Positions 35,136 through 43,623 of a stretch of DNA of 64,000 nt are shown here, piece by piece (position 1 is the first letter of the stretch; the number at the start of each line of letters is the position of its first letter). The position numbers and the translations under genes are program-made. The stretch is from Nocardioides sp. Soil805 (lineage in GTDB: Bacteria > Actinomycetota > Actinomycetes > Propionibacteriales > Nocardioidaceae): assembly GCF_001429625.1 (NCBI RefSeq), contig NZ_LMSU01000006.1, positions 1-64,000 of the forward strand, in the 5' to 3' direction. The notes under the pieces were generated by a model, which saw only the letters and a program-made list of their open reading frames with translations, did not search any database and was not told where the DNA came from.

Positions 35136-35963
35136 GTGTACCTCCCGCCCCCGGTCCGTCGGCGTCTCGACGCGCGCGTGGACCGGGCGCGCGAGGAGGG
35201 ATTCCGCGCGGGGCTGGCCCACGCCGCCGCGCGGCGCTCGCGCGAGCGCCACCGCTACGTCTTCGTCGTGACCTACGGGCGCTCGGGCTCGACGCTGGTG
35301 CAGGGCCTGCTCAACGCGTTTCCCCGCGTGCTGGTGCGCGGGGAGAACGACCTCTACCTGCTCGACCTCTACCGCGCCCTCGCACGGCTGCGCGCCTTCC
35401 GCGAGCTGCACGGCGAGCAGGGCTCGCGCAACGTGGTCTCGGCCTTCTACGGGCTCAAGGCCATCCGGCGCAGCGCCTTCATGCAGGCGATGAACGACGT
35501 CGTCACGACCGGGGTGGTCGGCAACCGCGACGCCGACGACTACGACGTGCTCGGCTTCAAGGAGGTCGTCTGGCACCGGATCGCCCCCGACGAGACGGCC
35601 GGCTTCTTCGACGCCATGGACAAGGCGTTCCCGGGCGTGCGCTACGTCCTCAACACCCGCGACGTGGCGCGCGTGATCGGCTCCGGCTTCTGGCGCGACT
35701 CCGACGTCGACGAGGCCCACGGCCTCATCAACCGGGTGGTCGAGATCCAGGAGCACCTGCGTGCCACGCGTCCCGACCGGGTCCACGACGTGCGCTACGA
35801 GGAGCTGACCGGCCCCGACCCCGCCGTGCGCGACGACGTCGTACGGCGCCTGGGCGAGTTCGTGACCGGCGCGCCGATGTCGCCGGCGGTGCTCGCGTCC
35901 GCGCGCGAGGTGCTCGCCACGGGACACGGCCCGTTCCCCTTCGCCCGGGTGGACGCCGACTAG
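35136..35963 (+). CDS. sulfotransferase (classical type) 3
   Basis: 275 residues from GTG 35136, 4 nt after the acyl-CoA dehydrogenase stop. It has the classical TYGRSGSTLVQGLLN phosphosulfate loop (RSGST) and YVLNTRDVARVIGSGFW for the 3'-phosphate site, resembling the Sulfotransfer_3/Stf0-like group. It differs from the three other sulfotransferase-fold proteins, so it likely acts on another acceptor. Its TAG stop is also the first half of a -10-like TAGGGT before the next gene. Confidence 0.82.
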   Translation: MYLPPPVRRRLDARVDRAREEGFRAGLAHAAARRSRERHRYVFVVTYGRSGSTLVQGLLNAFPRVLVRGENDLYLLDLYRALARLRAFRELHGEQGSRNVVSAFYGLKAIRRSAFMQAMNDVVTTGVVGNRDADDYDVLGFKEVVWHRIAPDETAGFFDAMDKAFPGVRYVLNTRDVARVIGSGFWRDSDVDEAHGLINRVVEIQEHLRATRPDRVHDVRYEELTGPDPAVRDDVVRRLGEFVTGAPMSPAVLASAREVLATGHGPFPFARVDAD

Positions 35964-35973
35964 GGTGACGCCC

Positions 35974-37047
35974 ATGTCCCGCCGGCTCGTGCTCCACGTG
36001 GGGGCGATGAAGTCCGGCACGAGCTACGTCCAGTCGCGGCTGTTCGCCAACAAGCGGATGCTCCTCGAGCGCGGGATCCTCGTCCCCGGCATGAACTGGC
36101 TCTCCCAGGTGATGGCCGCGAGCGACGTGCTCCGAGGGGGCGAGGCGCAGTGGGCCCGGATGGCCGGCAAGGTGCAGGCGCACGAGGGCACGTCGGTGAT
36201 CTCGATGGAGTACCTCGGACCGGTGCGGCCGGTCGTCGTACGCCGCGTGCTCGCGACGTTCCCCGACCACGAGGTCACCGTCGTGGTCACCGCCCGCGAC
36301 CTCAACCGCTCGATCCCCGCCATGTGGCAGGAGACCGTGCAGAACGGCCGCACGTGGACCTTCGCCGACTACCTCGCGGGCATCGAGGCCTGGCGACCCG
36401 GCCATCGTGACGAGTCGGCCGAGGCGCCGGAGTCGGGCCGGACCTTCTGGCGCCAGCAGAACATCGTCCGCTTCGCCCGCACGTGGGGCGAGGAGGTGGG
36501 TGCCTCGCGGATCGTGGTCGTCACGGTGCCGCCTCCCGGCGCCCCGCGCGAGCTGCTGTGGGAGCGCTTCTGCTCGGTGCTGGGCACCTCGCCCGAGGGC
36601 TTCGCGCCGGCGCGGATGGGCAACGAGTCCGTCGGCGCGGCCTCGACGCTGGTGATCAGGCGGGTCAACGAGCTGCTCAACGCCGAGGGCCTGGTCTTCC
36701 CGGAGGGCACCGACCTGCGCAAGGGCGTGCTCGCCAAGCAGGTGCTCGCCGCGCGCAAGGGCGACGAGCCGGCGATCGGGTTGCCGGTGTCGCCCTGGGT
36801 GGCCGACCACGCCGCGCACATGGTCTCCGCGCTGCAGCAGCTCGGGGTCTCGCTGGTGGGTTCCTGGTCGGACCTGGTGCCCGTCGACGTGCCCGGCGTG
36901 GACCCGGCCACCGTGTCGGAGTCGCTCGTCGCCGACGCCGCCATCGCGGGGCTGGCGGGCTTCCTCGCCGAGCGGATCCGGGCTGCTTCCGATGCCGACC
37001 CGGACTCGGGTGCGGGGTCCGGGGTGGACGACGAGGGGTCGGGCTGA
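35974..37047 (+). CDS. sulfotransferase-fold protein 4
   Basis: 357 residues from ATG 35974; GTG 35965 would add three residues, but AGGG(TGA) is spaced for the ATG. HVGAMKSGTSYVQ and VVVTARDLNRSIPAMWQETVQNG repeat the two motifs of the product at 28971 closely, and LLWERFCSVLG is also shared, so the two are recent paralogues. A low-complexity acidic tail ends the protein. Overlaps the following methyltransferase start by 1 nt (TGATG). Confidence 0.78.
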   Translation: MSRRLVLHVGAMKSGTSYVQSRLFANKRMLLERGILVPGMNWLSQVMAASDVLRGGEAQWARMAGKVQAHEGTSVISMEYLGPVRPVVVRRVLATFPDHEVTVVVTARDLNRSIPAMWQETVQNGRTWTFADYLAGIEAWRPGHRDESAEAPESGRTFWRQQNIVRFARTWGEEVGASRIVVVTVPPPGAPRELLWERFCSVLGTSPEGFAPARMGNESVGAASTLVIRRVNELLNAEGLVFPEGTDLRKGVLAKQVLAARKGDEPAIGLPVSPWVADHAAHMVSALQQLGVSLVGSWSDLVPVDVPGVDPATVSESLVADAAIAGLAGFLAERIRAASDADPDSGAGSGVDDEGSG

Positions 37048-37817
37048 TGGCCACCTCCGTCGCGGACGTGCTCGACCAGAGCCTCGCCCCGCGCGACCCC
37101 TCGATGCTGCTGGCGACGGTGCGCTCGCTGGACCTTGCGCCCGACAGCCTCGCCGTCGACGTGGGCTGCGGTGAGGGCGAGCACGCCTTCCGGCTGGCGG
37201 CGCACTTCGGGCTGCGCGTCGTCGGCATCGACCCGGTGCAGCGTCACCTCGACCGGGCCCGCGAGGTGCGCCGCGGGGAGCCCGAGGCCGTCGCGTCGCG
37301 GGTGTCCTTCGAGCGCGGCACGGCCGACCGGATCCCGCTGCGCGACGCGACCGTCGACCTCGTCTGGTGCCGCGACAGCCTTCCGCACGTGCCCTCGCTG
37401 GCCTCCTCCTACCGTGAGTTCGGGCGGGTGCTCAGGCCGGGCGGGCGGGCGCTGGTCCACCAGGTCCTCGCGACCGACCTGCTGGCCCCGGAGGAGGCGG
37501 ACTGGCTGTTCCCGGTCCTCGGGGTGGTCCCGGCGTCGATGGACCTCGACACCTCGGACGGGGCGATCCGGCACTCGGGACTTGTCGTCGACGCCTCGGT
37601 CGACCTCGGCTCGGAGTGGGTCGAGCACGCGGAGGAGACGTCCGGCACGGCGTCGCGCGCGCTCCTGCACGCGGCGCGGCTCCAGCGCGACCCCGAGCGC
37701 TACCGGGAGGCGTTGGGCGACGCGGCGTACGACGTGGCGCTGGGGGAGTGCCTCTGGACGGTCTACCTGATGCTCGGGAAGCTGACCTCGCGGGTGCACC
37801 TGCTGTCCCGCCCCTGA
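37047..37817 (+). CDS. class I SAM-dependent methyltransferase
   Basis: 256 residues, with the SAM motif I VDVGCGEGEHAFRLA (residues about 38-52), the acidic loop VVGIDP and motif IV-like LVWCRDSLPHVP, as in UbiE/Methyltransf_11 proteins. Its start codon overlaps the previous stop, so it is translationally coupled to sulfotransferase 4. Likely methylates a sugar or small acceptor in the same pathway; acceptor unknown. Confidence 0.85.
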   Translation: MATSVADVLDQSLAPRDPSMLLATVRSLDLAPDSLAVDVGCGEGEHAFRLAAHFGLRVVGIDPVQRHLDRAREVRRGEPEAVASRVSFERGTADRIPLRDATVDLVWCRDSLPHVPSLASSYREFGRVLRPGGRALVHQVLATDLLAPEEADWLFPVLGVVPASMDLDTSDGAIRHSGLVVDASVDLGSEWVEHAEETSGTASRALLHAARLQRDPERYREALGDAAYDVALGECLWTVYLMLGKLTSRVHLLSRP

Positions 37818-37830
37818 CCGTGCCAGGCCG

Positions 37831-37836
37831 TACTCT
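37831..37836 (+). promoter_or_regulatory. -10 hexamer TACTCT before the gene at 37843
   Basis: TACTCT lies 6 nt before ATG 37843 with no ribosome-binding site, the leaderless pattern, indicating that this gene is a separate unit from the sulfotransferase cluster. Confidence 0.45.
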
Positions 37837-37842
37837 CGGACC

Positions 37843-38493
37843 ATGAGCTGGCTCGGGGCACGCAAGGAACGGCGACTCGCGGCGCTCGAGGAGCTCCGGC
37901 AGGCGCGCCGGCTCCTCGACGAGGACGTCACCGTGTTCGGTGAACAGCTCGCGGACCTCCACGGCGAGATGCTCGCCGTCCCGCTCGACCAGGACACCCG
38001 CCAGGACTACCAGCGCGCCCTCGACGTGTACGACGAGGCCAAGACCGTCCTCGCGGCGGCCGTTGCCGCCGAGGACGCGATGGGCGTCGTCGCCGTCGAG
38101 AAGCTCCTCGACGACGGGCGCTGGCGGCTGGCGTGCGTGCTGGCCCGTCGCGACGACCTCGACGTGCCGGCCCGGCGCGAGCCGTGCTTCTTCAATCCCC
38201 AGCACGGTCCCGCCGTCGAGGACCTCAGGTGGACCCCGCCTCACGGCACCGAGCGCGAGATCGGCGTCTGCCGCTCGGATGCGCGTCGCATCACCGGAGG
38301 CGAAGACCCCGAGATCCGCCTCGTGCGCGTCGGCGATCGCTACGTCCCGTGGTACGCCGCCCAGGCCGAGCGTGGCCTGCTGGTCTCCACCCTCGGCACC
38401 CGAGCCGTCGGTGGCGTGCCGAAGTACGTGATGCTCGAGGCGGACATCCACCGGGCCTCCAGGAACACCCCCGGTGGCAGCGGGCGGCGATAG
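37843..38493 (+). CDS. conserved protein of unknown function
   Basis: 216 residues, soluble, with no signal peptide. The N-terminal half (about 5-95) is a long helical, coiled-coil-like region (RKERRLAALEELRQARRLL). The C-terminal half has CFFNPQHGPAV and REIGVCRSDARRI, a paired-Cys motif I have seen downstream of TPM-domain or helical regions in actinobacterial proteins. It could bind zinc. Function cannot be assigned. Confidence 0.65.
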   Translation: MSWLGARKERRLAALEELRQARRLLDEDVTVFGEQLADLHGEMLAVPLDQDTRQDYQRALDVYDEAKTVLAAAVAAEDAMGVVAVEKLLDDGRWRLACVLARRDDLDVPARREPCFFNPQHGPAVEDLRWTPPHGTEREIGVCRSDARRITGGEDPEIRLVRVGDRYVPWYAAQAERGLLVSTLGTRAVGGVPKYVMLEADIHRASRNTPGGSGRR

Positions 38494-38613
38494 GGCCCGA
38501 CGGCCGGTCCAGGGGCAGCCACGGGCCCTCGGTCCGCTGGCCGAGGACGGCCCTCAGGGTCCCTCTCGGAGCCTGGTCCGGCACGAGCACCGCTCCTGCG
38601 CCCGTGCTGTGAG
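38494..38613. other. non-coding flank of the repeat array
   Basis: Together with 38767-38807 this forms the rest of the 314-bp gap between two convergent genes. I see no gene, tRNA or promoter in it; the repeat array is listed separately. Confidence 0.6.
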
Positions 38614-38766
38614 CTGCTGCGCTGAGCGCAGCAGCTCACACCGCGCCCCGAGGGGGTTGCCGGTCTGCTGCGCTGAGCGCAGCAGGTCGTACCGCGCGCC
38701 CAGGGGGTTGCCGGTCTGCTGCGCTGAGCGCAGCAGGTCGCACTGCGCCCCGAGGGGTGTCGGCGG
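38614..38766. repeat. three tandem 51-bp repeats, each with a 10-bp-arm palindrome
   Basis: Units 38614-38664, 38665-38715 and 38716-38766 begin with CTGCTGCGCT-G-AGCGCAGCAG, then a 30-bp section containing GCGCCCCGAGGGG. In unit 1 the dyad extends to 16-bp arms (38608-38640). The third unit diverges at its end. Transcripts would fold into three consecutive hairpins between two convergent genes, so they may act as terminator or RNA-stability elements, or be a mobile REP-like family. Confidence 0.85.
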
Positions 38767-38807
38767 AGTCCGCGAGACCCCGCGGCACGACGACCGTTGC
38801 AGCGCGC

Positions 38808-39518
38808 TCAGGGGCGCCGGACGACCTGCTCCTCGGCAGAGTCGGGGACGACCCGGCCGTCGATGAGGAGCTCCGAGGTGTAGGCGTCCATGTCCCGGGG
38901 GATCTCGAAGGGGGCGTACCCGGCCCCGTCGACCTCGTAGACGGGAAGGTCCTCCGTGAACTCGCCGGACGTGATGCGCACGGTGTCGACGTCGGGGTGG
39001 ACGGCGTAGACCCAGACGAACGAGTCACCGACCTCGACCCCCGAGTCGATGAACAGGGCCGGGTCCTCGAGGTAGCGCGTCGGGTCGTTGACGAAACCAC
39101 AGGGGCGTTCGACGTACTCGCCGTACTCGTAGCCCGACGTGTTCCACTCGCTGCCGAGCAGGTTCTCGCTCTCCTCGACCAGCTCCACACCGGTGACCGG
39201 CCGCCCGCACTCGTCGGTCCGGTCCGACTCGACGAGGAGGTAGCTGCTGCCGCCCACGCTGCCGGTCGCCACGATCCGCTCCGGGGCGATCGTGTCGACG
39301 TACTCGGGTCCTTCCCGCACGAACGCGCCTGCCGCGAGCGCCAGGGGGACCGCCAGCGCGCCGATGCCGAGGGCGACCCGTCGCCGGCGGTACGACGTCC
39401 GGGTGGGCGCCGGCGGGGCCGGGGGAGCGAAGTCATCCTCGGTGAGCGTGTCCGCCACCATGTGCAGGCTGTCGCGGAGGCGACGCTCGAGGTCCTGGTC
39501 GTCGTGGGTGGGGTTCAT
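38808..39518 (-). CDS. putative anti-sigma factor-like membrane protein
   Basis: 236 residues: a cytosolic N-terminus of about 45 residues (DLERRLRDSLHMVADTLTEDDF), one membrane helix (about 48-66, ALGIGALAVPLALAAGAF) and an extracytoplasmic domain of about 170 residues. The first part resembles the N-terminal helices seen in actinobacterial anti-sigma and accessory proteins encoded after SigE-family ECF sigma genes. ATG overlaps the sigma gene stop (ATGA), so the pair is coupled and this protein probably controls it. The extracellular domain has two Cys (DECGRP, RPCGF), possibly disulfide-linked; its ligand is unknown. Confidence 0.72.
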   Translation of the reverse strand: MNPTHDDQDLERRLRDSLHMVADTLTEDDFAPPAPPAPTRTSYRRRRVALGIGALAVPLALAAGAFVREGPEYVDTIAPERIVATGSVGGSSYLLVESDRTDECGRPVTGVELVEESENLLGSEWNTSGYEYGEYVERPCGFVNDPTRYLEDPALFIDSGVEVGDSFVWVYAVHPDVDTVRITSGEFTEDLPVYEVDGAGYAPFEIPRDMDAYTSELLIDGRVVPDSAEEQVVRRP

Positions 39519-39982
39519 GCGAGGGCCTTCCGGAGCTTGTCGAGGGCACGACGGTGGTCGGAGCGGACCGTCGCCGCCGGGCGGTCGAGGACGGCTGCGA
39601 CCTCGGCGAGGGTGAGGTCCTCGTAGTAGTGGAGGACGACGACGGCGCGCTGGACCCACGACAACCGCCCGATGTGGGCCCACGTCTCGTCGACCTCGGG
39701 AGGAAGCACCACCTGCGGACGCTCCTGAGGCTTCGACAGGAGACGCAGGTGGCGGCGCTGGCCGTCCTTGACGGCGTTGACCACGGCCCGCTTGAGGTAG
39801 GGGAGCGGCTTCTCGATCTGGTCCCAGCGCTCGTGGGCGGAGGCGAACACGGACTGGACCACGTCCTCGCTCACGTCGTGCGACCCCGACATCAGGTACG
39901 CCAGACGCAACAGCGCCTGCCGGTGCTCGTGGTACGCCTCCTCGAATCCCAAGGCGGACCCCTGCCTCTCCGTCGTCCTCAC
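39515..39982 (-). CDS. ECF RNA polymerase sigma factor, SigE family-like
   Basis: 155 residues. Region 2 (about 15-80) shows FEEAYHEHRQALLRLAYLMSG and DVVQSVFASAHERWD, and region 4 (about 105-153) has LSWVQRAVVVLHYYEDLTLAEVAAVL and the HTH ATVRSDHRRALDKLRK. This is the actinobacterial SigE-family (M-type) ECF size and pattern. GTG 39982 is preceded by GAAGGGG. The downstream membrane protein overlaps by 4 bp and probably holds or activates it. Confidence 0.9.
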   Translation of the reverse strand: MRTTERQGSALGFEEAYHEHRQALLRLAYLMSGSHDVSEDVVQSVFASAHERWDQIEKPLPYLKRAVVNAVKDGQRRHLRLLSKPQERPQVVLPPEVDETWAHIGRLSWVQRAVVVLHYYEDLTLAEVAAVLDRPAATVRSDHRRALDKLRKALA

Positions 39983-40172
39983 ACCCCTTCAGTCGTCGTG
40001 GAGCCCCGCAGCGTTGCACCCCGCACCCGCCCTCGTGCCCGCGGGCCGGTGCGGGGGTCTGCTCGCCCGGTCTGGATGGGGCGGTCTGGATGGGGCGATC
40101 GGGCAGCATGCGGGCTCTGCAAGGATGCCGAGATGGTGCGCGCGCTCGTTCAGCTGGGGCGGGGGCGCGTCG

Positions 40173-42284
40173 GTGACGACTGAACGACGTCCCCACCGAC
40201 CCGACGAACCGGACGGGCGGTGGGCGCCACGGTCGTGGCCGCTGTGGTGGTCGGCCGCGCTGGTGCTGATCTTCTTCCTGGCGTCGGCGTCCGTGTGGCT
40301 GGCGCCGCAGGGCAGCAGCGTGGCGGCCTGGTGGCCGGCGTCCGGAGTGGCCGTGGCGCTCGGCCTGAGGACGCGCCGAGACCGGCTGGCGGCGACGCTG
40401 GTGGCGATCGTCGTGGTCACGACCGCCGCCAACGTGTGGGGTGGCCGTACGTGGGGCACCTCGGTGGGCTTCGGCCTGGCCAACGGGGCCGAGGTGGCGG
40501 TGGTGGTCTGGTTCTTCCGCAGCAGGCCGGCGCCACCGCCCTTCGCCTCGCTGACCGACCTCGGGCGCCTGGTGCTCGCGACGGTCTGCGGCGCGGGCGC
40601 TGCCGCCGTCATCGCCGGTCTGACGGTCGCCCCCGTGGGGTTGGTCACCCCGGCGGCCGCTCGCGCGGTCTTCGCGTCGCACGCCGCCGCCATCCTCGTC
40701 ATCGTGCCGATGACGATGGTGCACCTTCCCCAGCAGGCGCACGCCGGACGCCTGGAGCGGGTGCTGCAGCCGCTCGTCCTGGCGGCCTCGATCGGAGGCG
40801 TGTACGCCGTCGAGGGCGCACTGCCGCTGGCCTTCGCGCCGATGCCGGTGCTGGTGTGGGGCGCGGCCCGGTTCGGCGTGCGGTTCGCGACCGTGGAGCT
40901 GTTGCTCTCGGGGATCGCCATGTCGCTGCTCACCACGGCGGGGCGAGGGCCGTTCCCGACCACGGCGGCGAGGTGGGACTACCCACCGGAGATGGTTGGG
41001 ACGATGCTGCAGGCCGTGCTGGTGTCATCGGCCCTCGTGTCGCTGCCCGTCGCCCTGCTGACCGACGAGCTCTCCGCCCTGCTGGCCCGGGCCCGCGCGA
41101 GCGCGGAGACCCTCCAGGGGGTGATGGAGGCCGCGACCCAGACCGCCATCATCACCACCGACGTGCTCGGCCGGGTGACGTCGTTCAACGCGGGGGCGGA
41201 GAACCTGCTGGGGTGGACCGCCGCCGACGTCGTGGGTCGTGCGACGCCTGCCCTGTGGCACGACGAGGGGCAGCTGGCCCGGCGGTCCGCTGACACGGGA
41301 CTGGAACCCGGCCTCCGGGTGCTGGTGGCCTCGCTCGAGGGTCGACCCGGCTCCGAGCGACGCGACTGGACCTGGCGTTCGCGCGGGGGCGAGGAGCTGA
41401 TCGTCTCGCTGCGGGTCTCGCCGCTGCTGGACGCCGCGGGACAGGTCACGGGATGGCTGGGCATCGCGGAGGACGTGACCCGGAGCCGGCGCTCGGAGCA
41501 GGTCCTGCGATCCGCGCTGGAGCGCGAGCGGGAGGCGGGGCAACGCCTCGTCGAGCTCGACCGGGCCAAGACGGAGTTCGTGGCCGCGGTGAGCCACGAG
41601 CTGCGTACCCCGATGACCAGCGTGATCGGCAACCTCGAGCTGCTCCTGGACGACGAGGCGGGCTCGGTGTCCGCCAGCCAGCGCGCCGCCCTCGAACGGG
41701 CCGACCGCAACGCCCGCCGGCTGCTCGGGATGCTGGAGGAGCTGCTGCTGCTCTCGCGTGTCGAGAGCGGCACGTTCGAGCTGAGGGTGGGGCGCACCGA
41801 CGTCCGCGACGTCGTCGAGCAGGCCCTGCACACCCTGGACGTCACCCGCGTCCGGTCCGGCGTCCACGTCGAGCTGCATGAGCCGGACCACCCGGTGGAG
41901 CTCGAGGCCGACGGCGAGCAGCTGGAGCGCGCGGTCATGAACCTGGTGTCCAACGCCGTGAAGTTCACGCCGGCGGGCGGGCGCGTCGACATCGACGTCG
42001 AGGACGACGGCACGGCGGTCACGGTGAGCGTGAGCGACACGGGAGTCGGCATCGAGGCCGCGGACGTGGACCGCCTCTTCGACCGGTTCTACCGCGCGCC
42101 GGGTGCCGTGCGCGGGGCGGTCCCGGGGACGGGTCTGGGGCTCTCCATAGTCAAGGCCGTCGCGGAGCGTCACGGGGGGACCGTCACGGTCGCCTCGACG
42201 CCCGGGTCGGGGAGCACCTTCACGCTGCGCCTGCCGCGAAATCCCTCGACCCCCGAGGGTCCGGCTGGCAGGGTGGGGGCCTGA
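40173..42284 (+). CDS. MASE1-PAS hybrid sensor histidine kinase
   Basis: 703 residues from GTG 40173 (an ATG at 40125 is also in frame). About eight membrane helices in the first 300 residues form a MASE1-like sensor (WWSAALVLIFFLASASVWLA, VAAWWPASGVAVALGL). A PAS domain follows (about 315-430), then a HisKA domain with FVAAVSHELRTPM (His475) and an HATPase domain with NLVSNAVKF, VSDTGVGIE and GTGLGLSIVK. No response regulator is adjacent, so it is an orphan kinase. PAS/MASE1 suggests sensing of a membrane or redox/ligand cue; none is identifiable. Confidence 0.88.
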   Translation: MTTERRPHRPDEPDGRWAPRSWPLWWSAALVLIFFLASASVWLAPQGSSVAAWWPASGVAVALGLRTRRDRLAATLVAIVVVTTAANVWGGRTWGTSVGFGLANGAEVAVVVWFFRSRPAPPPFASLTDLGRLVLATVCGAGAAAVIAGLTVAPVGLVTPAAARAVFASHAAAILVIVPMTMVHLPQQAHAGRLERVLQPLVLAASIGGVYAVEGALPLAFAPMPVLVWGAARFGVRFATVELLLSGIAMSLLTTAGRGPFPTTAARWDYPPEMVGTMLQAVLVSSALVSLPVALLTDELSALLARARASAETLQGVMEAATQTAIITTDVLGRVTSFNAGAENLLGWTAADVVGRATPALWHDEGQLARRSADTGLEPGLRVLVASLEGRPGSERRDWTWRSRGGEELIVSLRVSPLLDAAGQVTGWLGIAEDVTRSRRSEQVLRSALEREREAGQRLVELDRAKTEFVAAVSHELRTPMTSVIGNLELLLDDEAGSVSASQRAALERADRNARRLLGMLEELLLLSRVESGTFELRVGRTDVRDVVEQALHTLDVTRVRSGVHVELHEPDHPVELEADGEQLERAVMNLVSNAVKFTPAGGRVDIDVEDDGTAVTVSVSDTGVGIEAADVDRLFDRFYRAPGAVRGAVPGTGLGLSIVKAVAERHGGTVTVASTPGSGSTFTLRLPRNPSTPEGPAGRVGA

Positions 42285-42298
42285 CCAGAGGAGGACGG

Positions 42299-42472
42299 AT
42301 GACGAACGAAGACCTCAAGGCCAAGATGCGCGAGGCGCTCGACAAGAAGAACCACCAGGAGAAGGGCGTCCACCAGGACGGCCCGGTCCACGAGAAGGCC
42401 CACGGGGCCGAGGTCGAGGGTGGAGCCGCACCCAAGATGCACCGCCGCAAGGCCGGCGGGGGCGGGACCTGA
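42299..42472 (+). CDS. DUF5302-like small charged protein
   Basis: 57 residues read directly at ATG 42299, with AGAGGAGG 5 nt upstream, a clear start. NEDLKAKMREALDKKN, a His/Glu/Gly middle and the closing KMHRRKAGGG are the signature of the small actinobacterial DUF5302 family. It is hydrophilic and probably disordered; function unknown. Followed by a strong terminator. Confidence 0.75.
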   Translation: MTNEDLKAKMREALDKKNHQEKGVHQDGPVHEKAHGAEVEGGAAPKMHRRKAGGGGT

Positions 42473-42500
42473 GTCACCCGTCGTGACGAGCACCACGTGA

Positions 42501-42528
42501 GCACCCGCGCCCTTCCGGGCGCGGGTGC
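42501..42528. terminator. 12-bp perfect hairpin
   Basis: GCACCCGCGCCC pairs with GGGCGCGGGTGC around the TTCC loop, ending the DUF5302-like unit before the MaoC gene. Confidence 0.8.
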
Positions 42529-42543
42529 GGCACGATACGGCCC

Positions 42544-43623
42544 ATGGTCACGACCGAGGGCAACGCAGCGAGCAAGACCGACGCGGGCAACTTCTTCGAG
42601 GACTTCACCCTCGGCCAGGTGATCGAGCACGCGACACCACGCACGATCACCGAGGGCGACCGGGCCCTGTACGGCGCGATCTACCCGAGCCGGTTCGCGA
42701 TCGCCTCGAGCGCCGAGTTCGCCGCCGCCTGCGGCCTGGCCCCGGCCCCGGTGGAGGAGCTCATCGCCTTCCACGTCGCCTTCGGCAAGACCGTCCCCGA
42801 CATCTCCCTCAACGCGGTGGCCAACCTCGGCTACGCCGAGTGCCGCTTCCACCGGCCGGTCGTCCCGGGCGACACGCTGCGCACCAGCTCGGAGGTCATC
42901 GGCCTCAAGCAGAACTCCAACGGCCGCACCGGCGTCGTCCACGTCCGCTCCACGGCCACGAACCAGCGCGGCGAGACGGTCCTGGACTGGTGCCGCTGGG
43001 TGATGGTCCACAAGCGCGATGCGGACGCCCCGGCCCCCGAGACCGTCGTGCCCGACCTCGCCGCCGTCGTGGACCCCGCCGACCTGGTGGTCCCCGCAGG
43101 CCTCGACTTCACGGCGTACGACGTCGTGGCGGCGGGGGAGCCGCACCGTCTCGGCGACTACGTGGTCGGCGAGAAGATCGACCACGTCGACGGGGTCACC
43201 CTCACCGACCCCGAGCACATGATGGCCACGCGGCTGTGGCAGAACACCGCCAAGGTGCACTTCAACACCGACGCCCGCCCCGACGGCCGGCGCCTCGTCT
43301 ACGGCGGCCACGTCATCTCCATGGCGCGCGCCCTGTCGTTCAACGGCCTGGCCAACGCCCAGCTCATCGCGGCGATCAACGCCGGCTCGCACGTCGCCCC
43401 GGCCTTCGCCGGCGACACCGTGCACGCCTGGTCCGAGGTCCTCGACACCGCGGAGACGCCCGCGCCGGGCGTCGGTGCGCTGCGCCTGCGACTGGTCGCC
43501 ACCCGCGGCCGCGACGCGTCGATGACGCTGCGCGGCGAGGACCCGTCGACAGGCTCAGGACAGGCGGCGTACGCCGAGGGCGTGCTGCTCGACCTGGACT
43601 ACTGGGCGCTCGTCCCCGTCTGA
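42544..43623 (+). CDS. MaoC-family dehydratase with two hot-dog halves
   Basis: 359 residues. The first half (FFEDFTLGQVIEHATPRTITEGD, then FHRPVVPGDTLRTSSEV) and the second half (DYVVGEKIDHVDGVTLTDPEHM, YGGHVISMARALSFNG) are both MaoC-type hot-dog domains, as in mesaconyl-CoA hydratases and beta-methylmalyl-CoA dehydratases (mch type). It hydrates or dehydrates 2-enoyl-CoA thioesters. Near the C-terminus PSTGSGQA is encoded by CCGTCGACAGGCTCAGGACAGGC, a known kind of short dispersed repeat, so part of the protein looks inserted. The end overlaps the convergent MFS gene by 25 bp. Confidence 0.87.
   Translation: MVTTEGNAASKTDAGNFFEDFTLGQVIEHATPRTITEGDRALYGAIYPSRFAIASSAEFAAACGLAPAPVEELIAFHVAFGKTVPDISLNAVANLGYAECRFHRPVVPGDTLRTSSEVIGLKQNSNGRTGVVHVRSTATNQRGETVLDWCRWVMVHKRDADAPAPETVVPDLAAVVDPADLVVPAGLDFTAYDVVAAGEPHRLGDYVVGEKIDHVDGVTLTDPEHMMATRLWQNTAKVHFNTDARPDGRRLVYGGHVISMARALSFNGLANAQLIAAINAGSHVAPAFAGDTVHAWSEVLDTAETPAPGVGALRLRLVATRGRDASMTLRGEDPSTGSGQAAYAEGVLLDLDYWALVPV

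Noticed and set aside
38614..38766. CRISPR array
   Set aside because: The three units are contiguous, with no unique spacers of regular length, and no cas genes are near.
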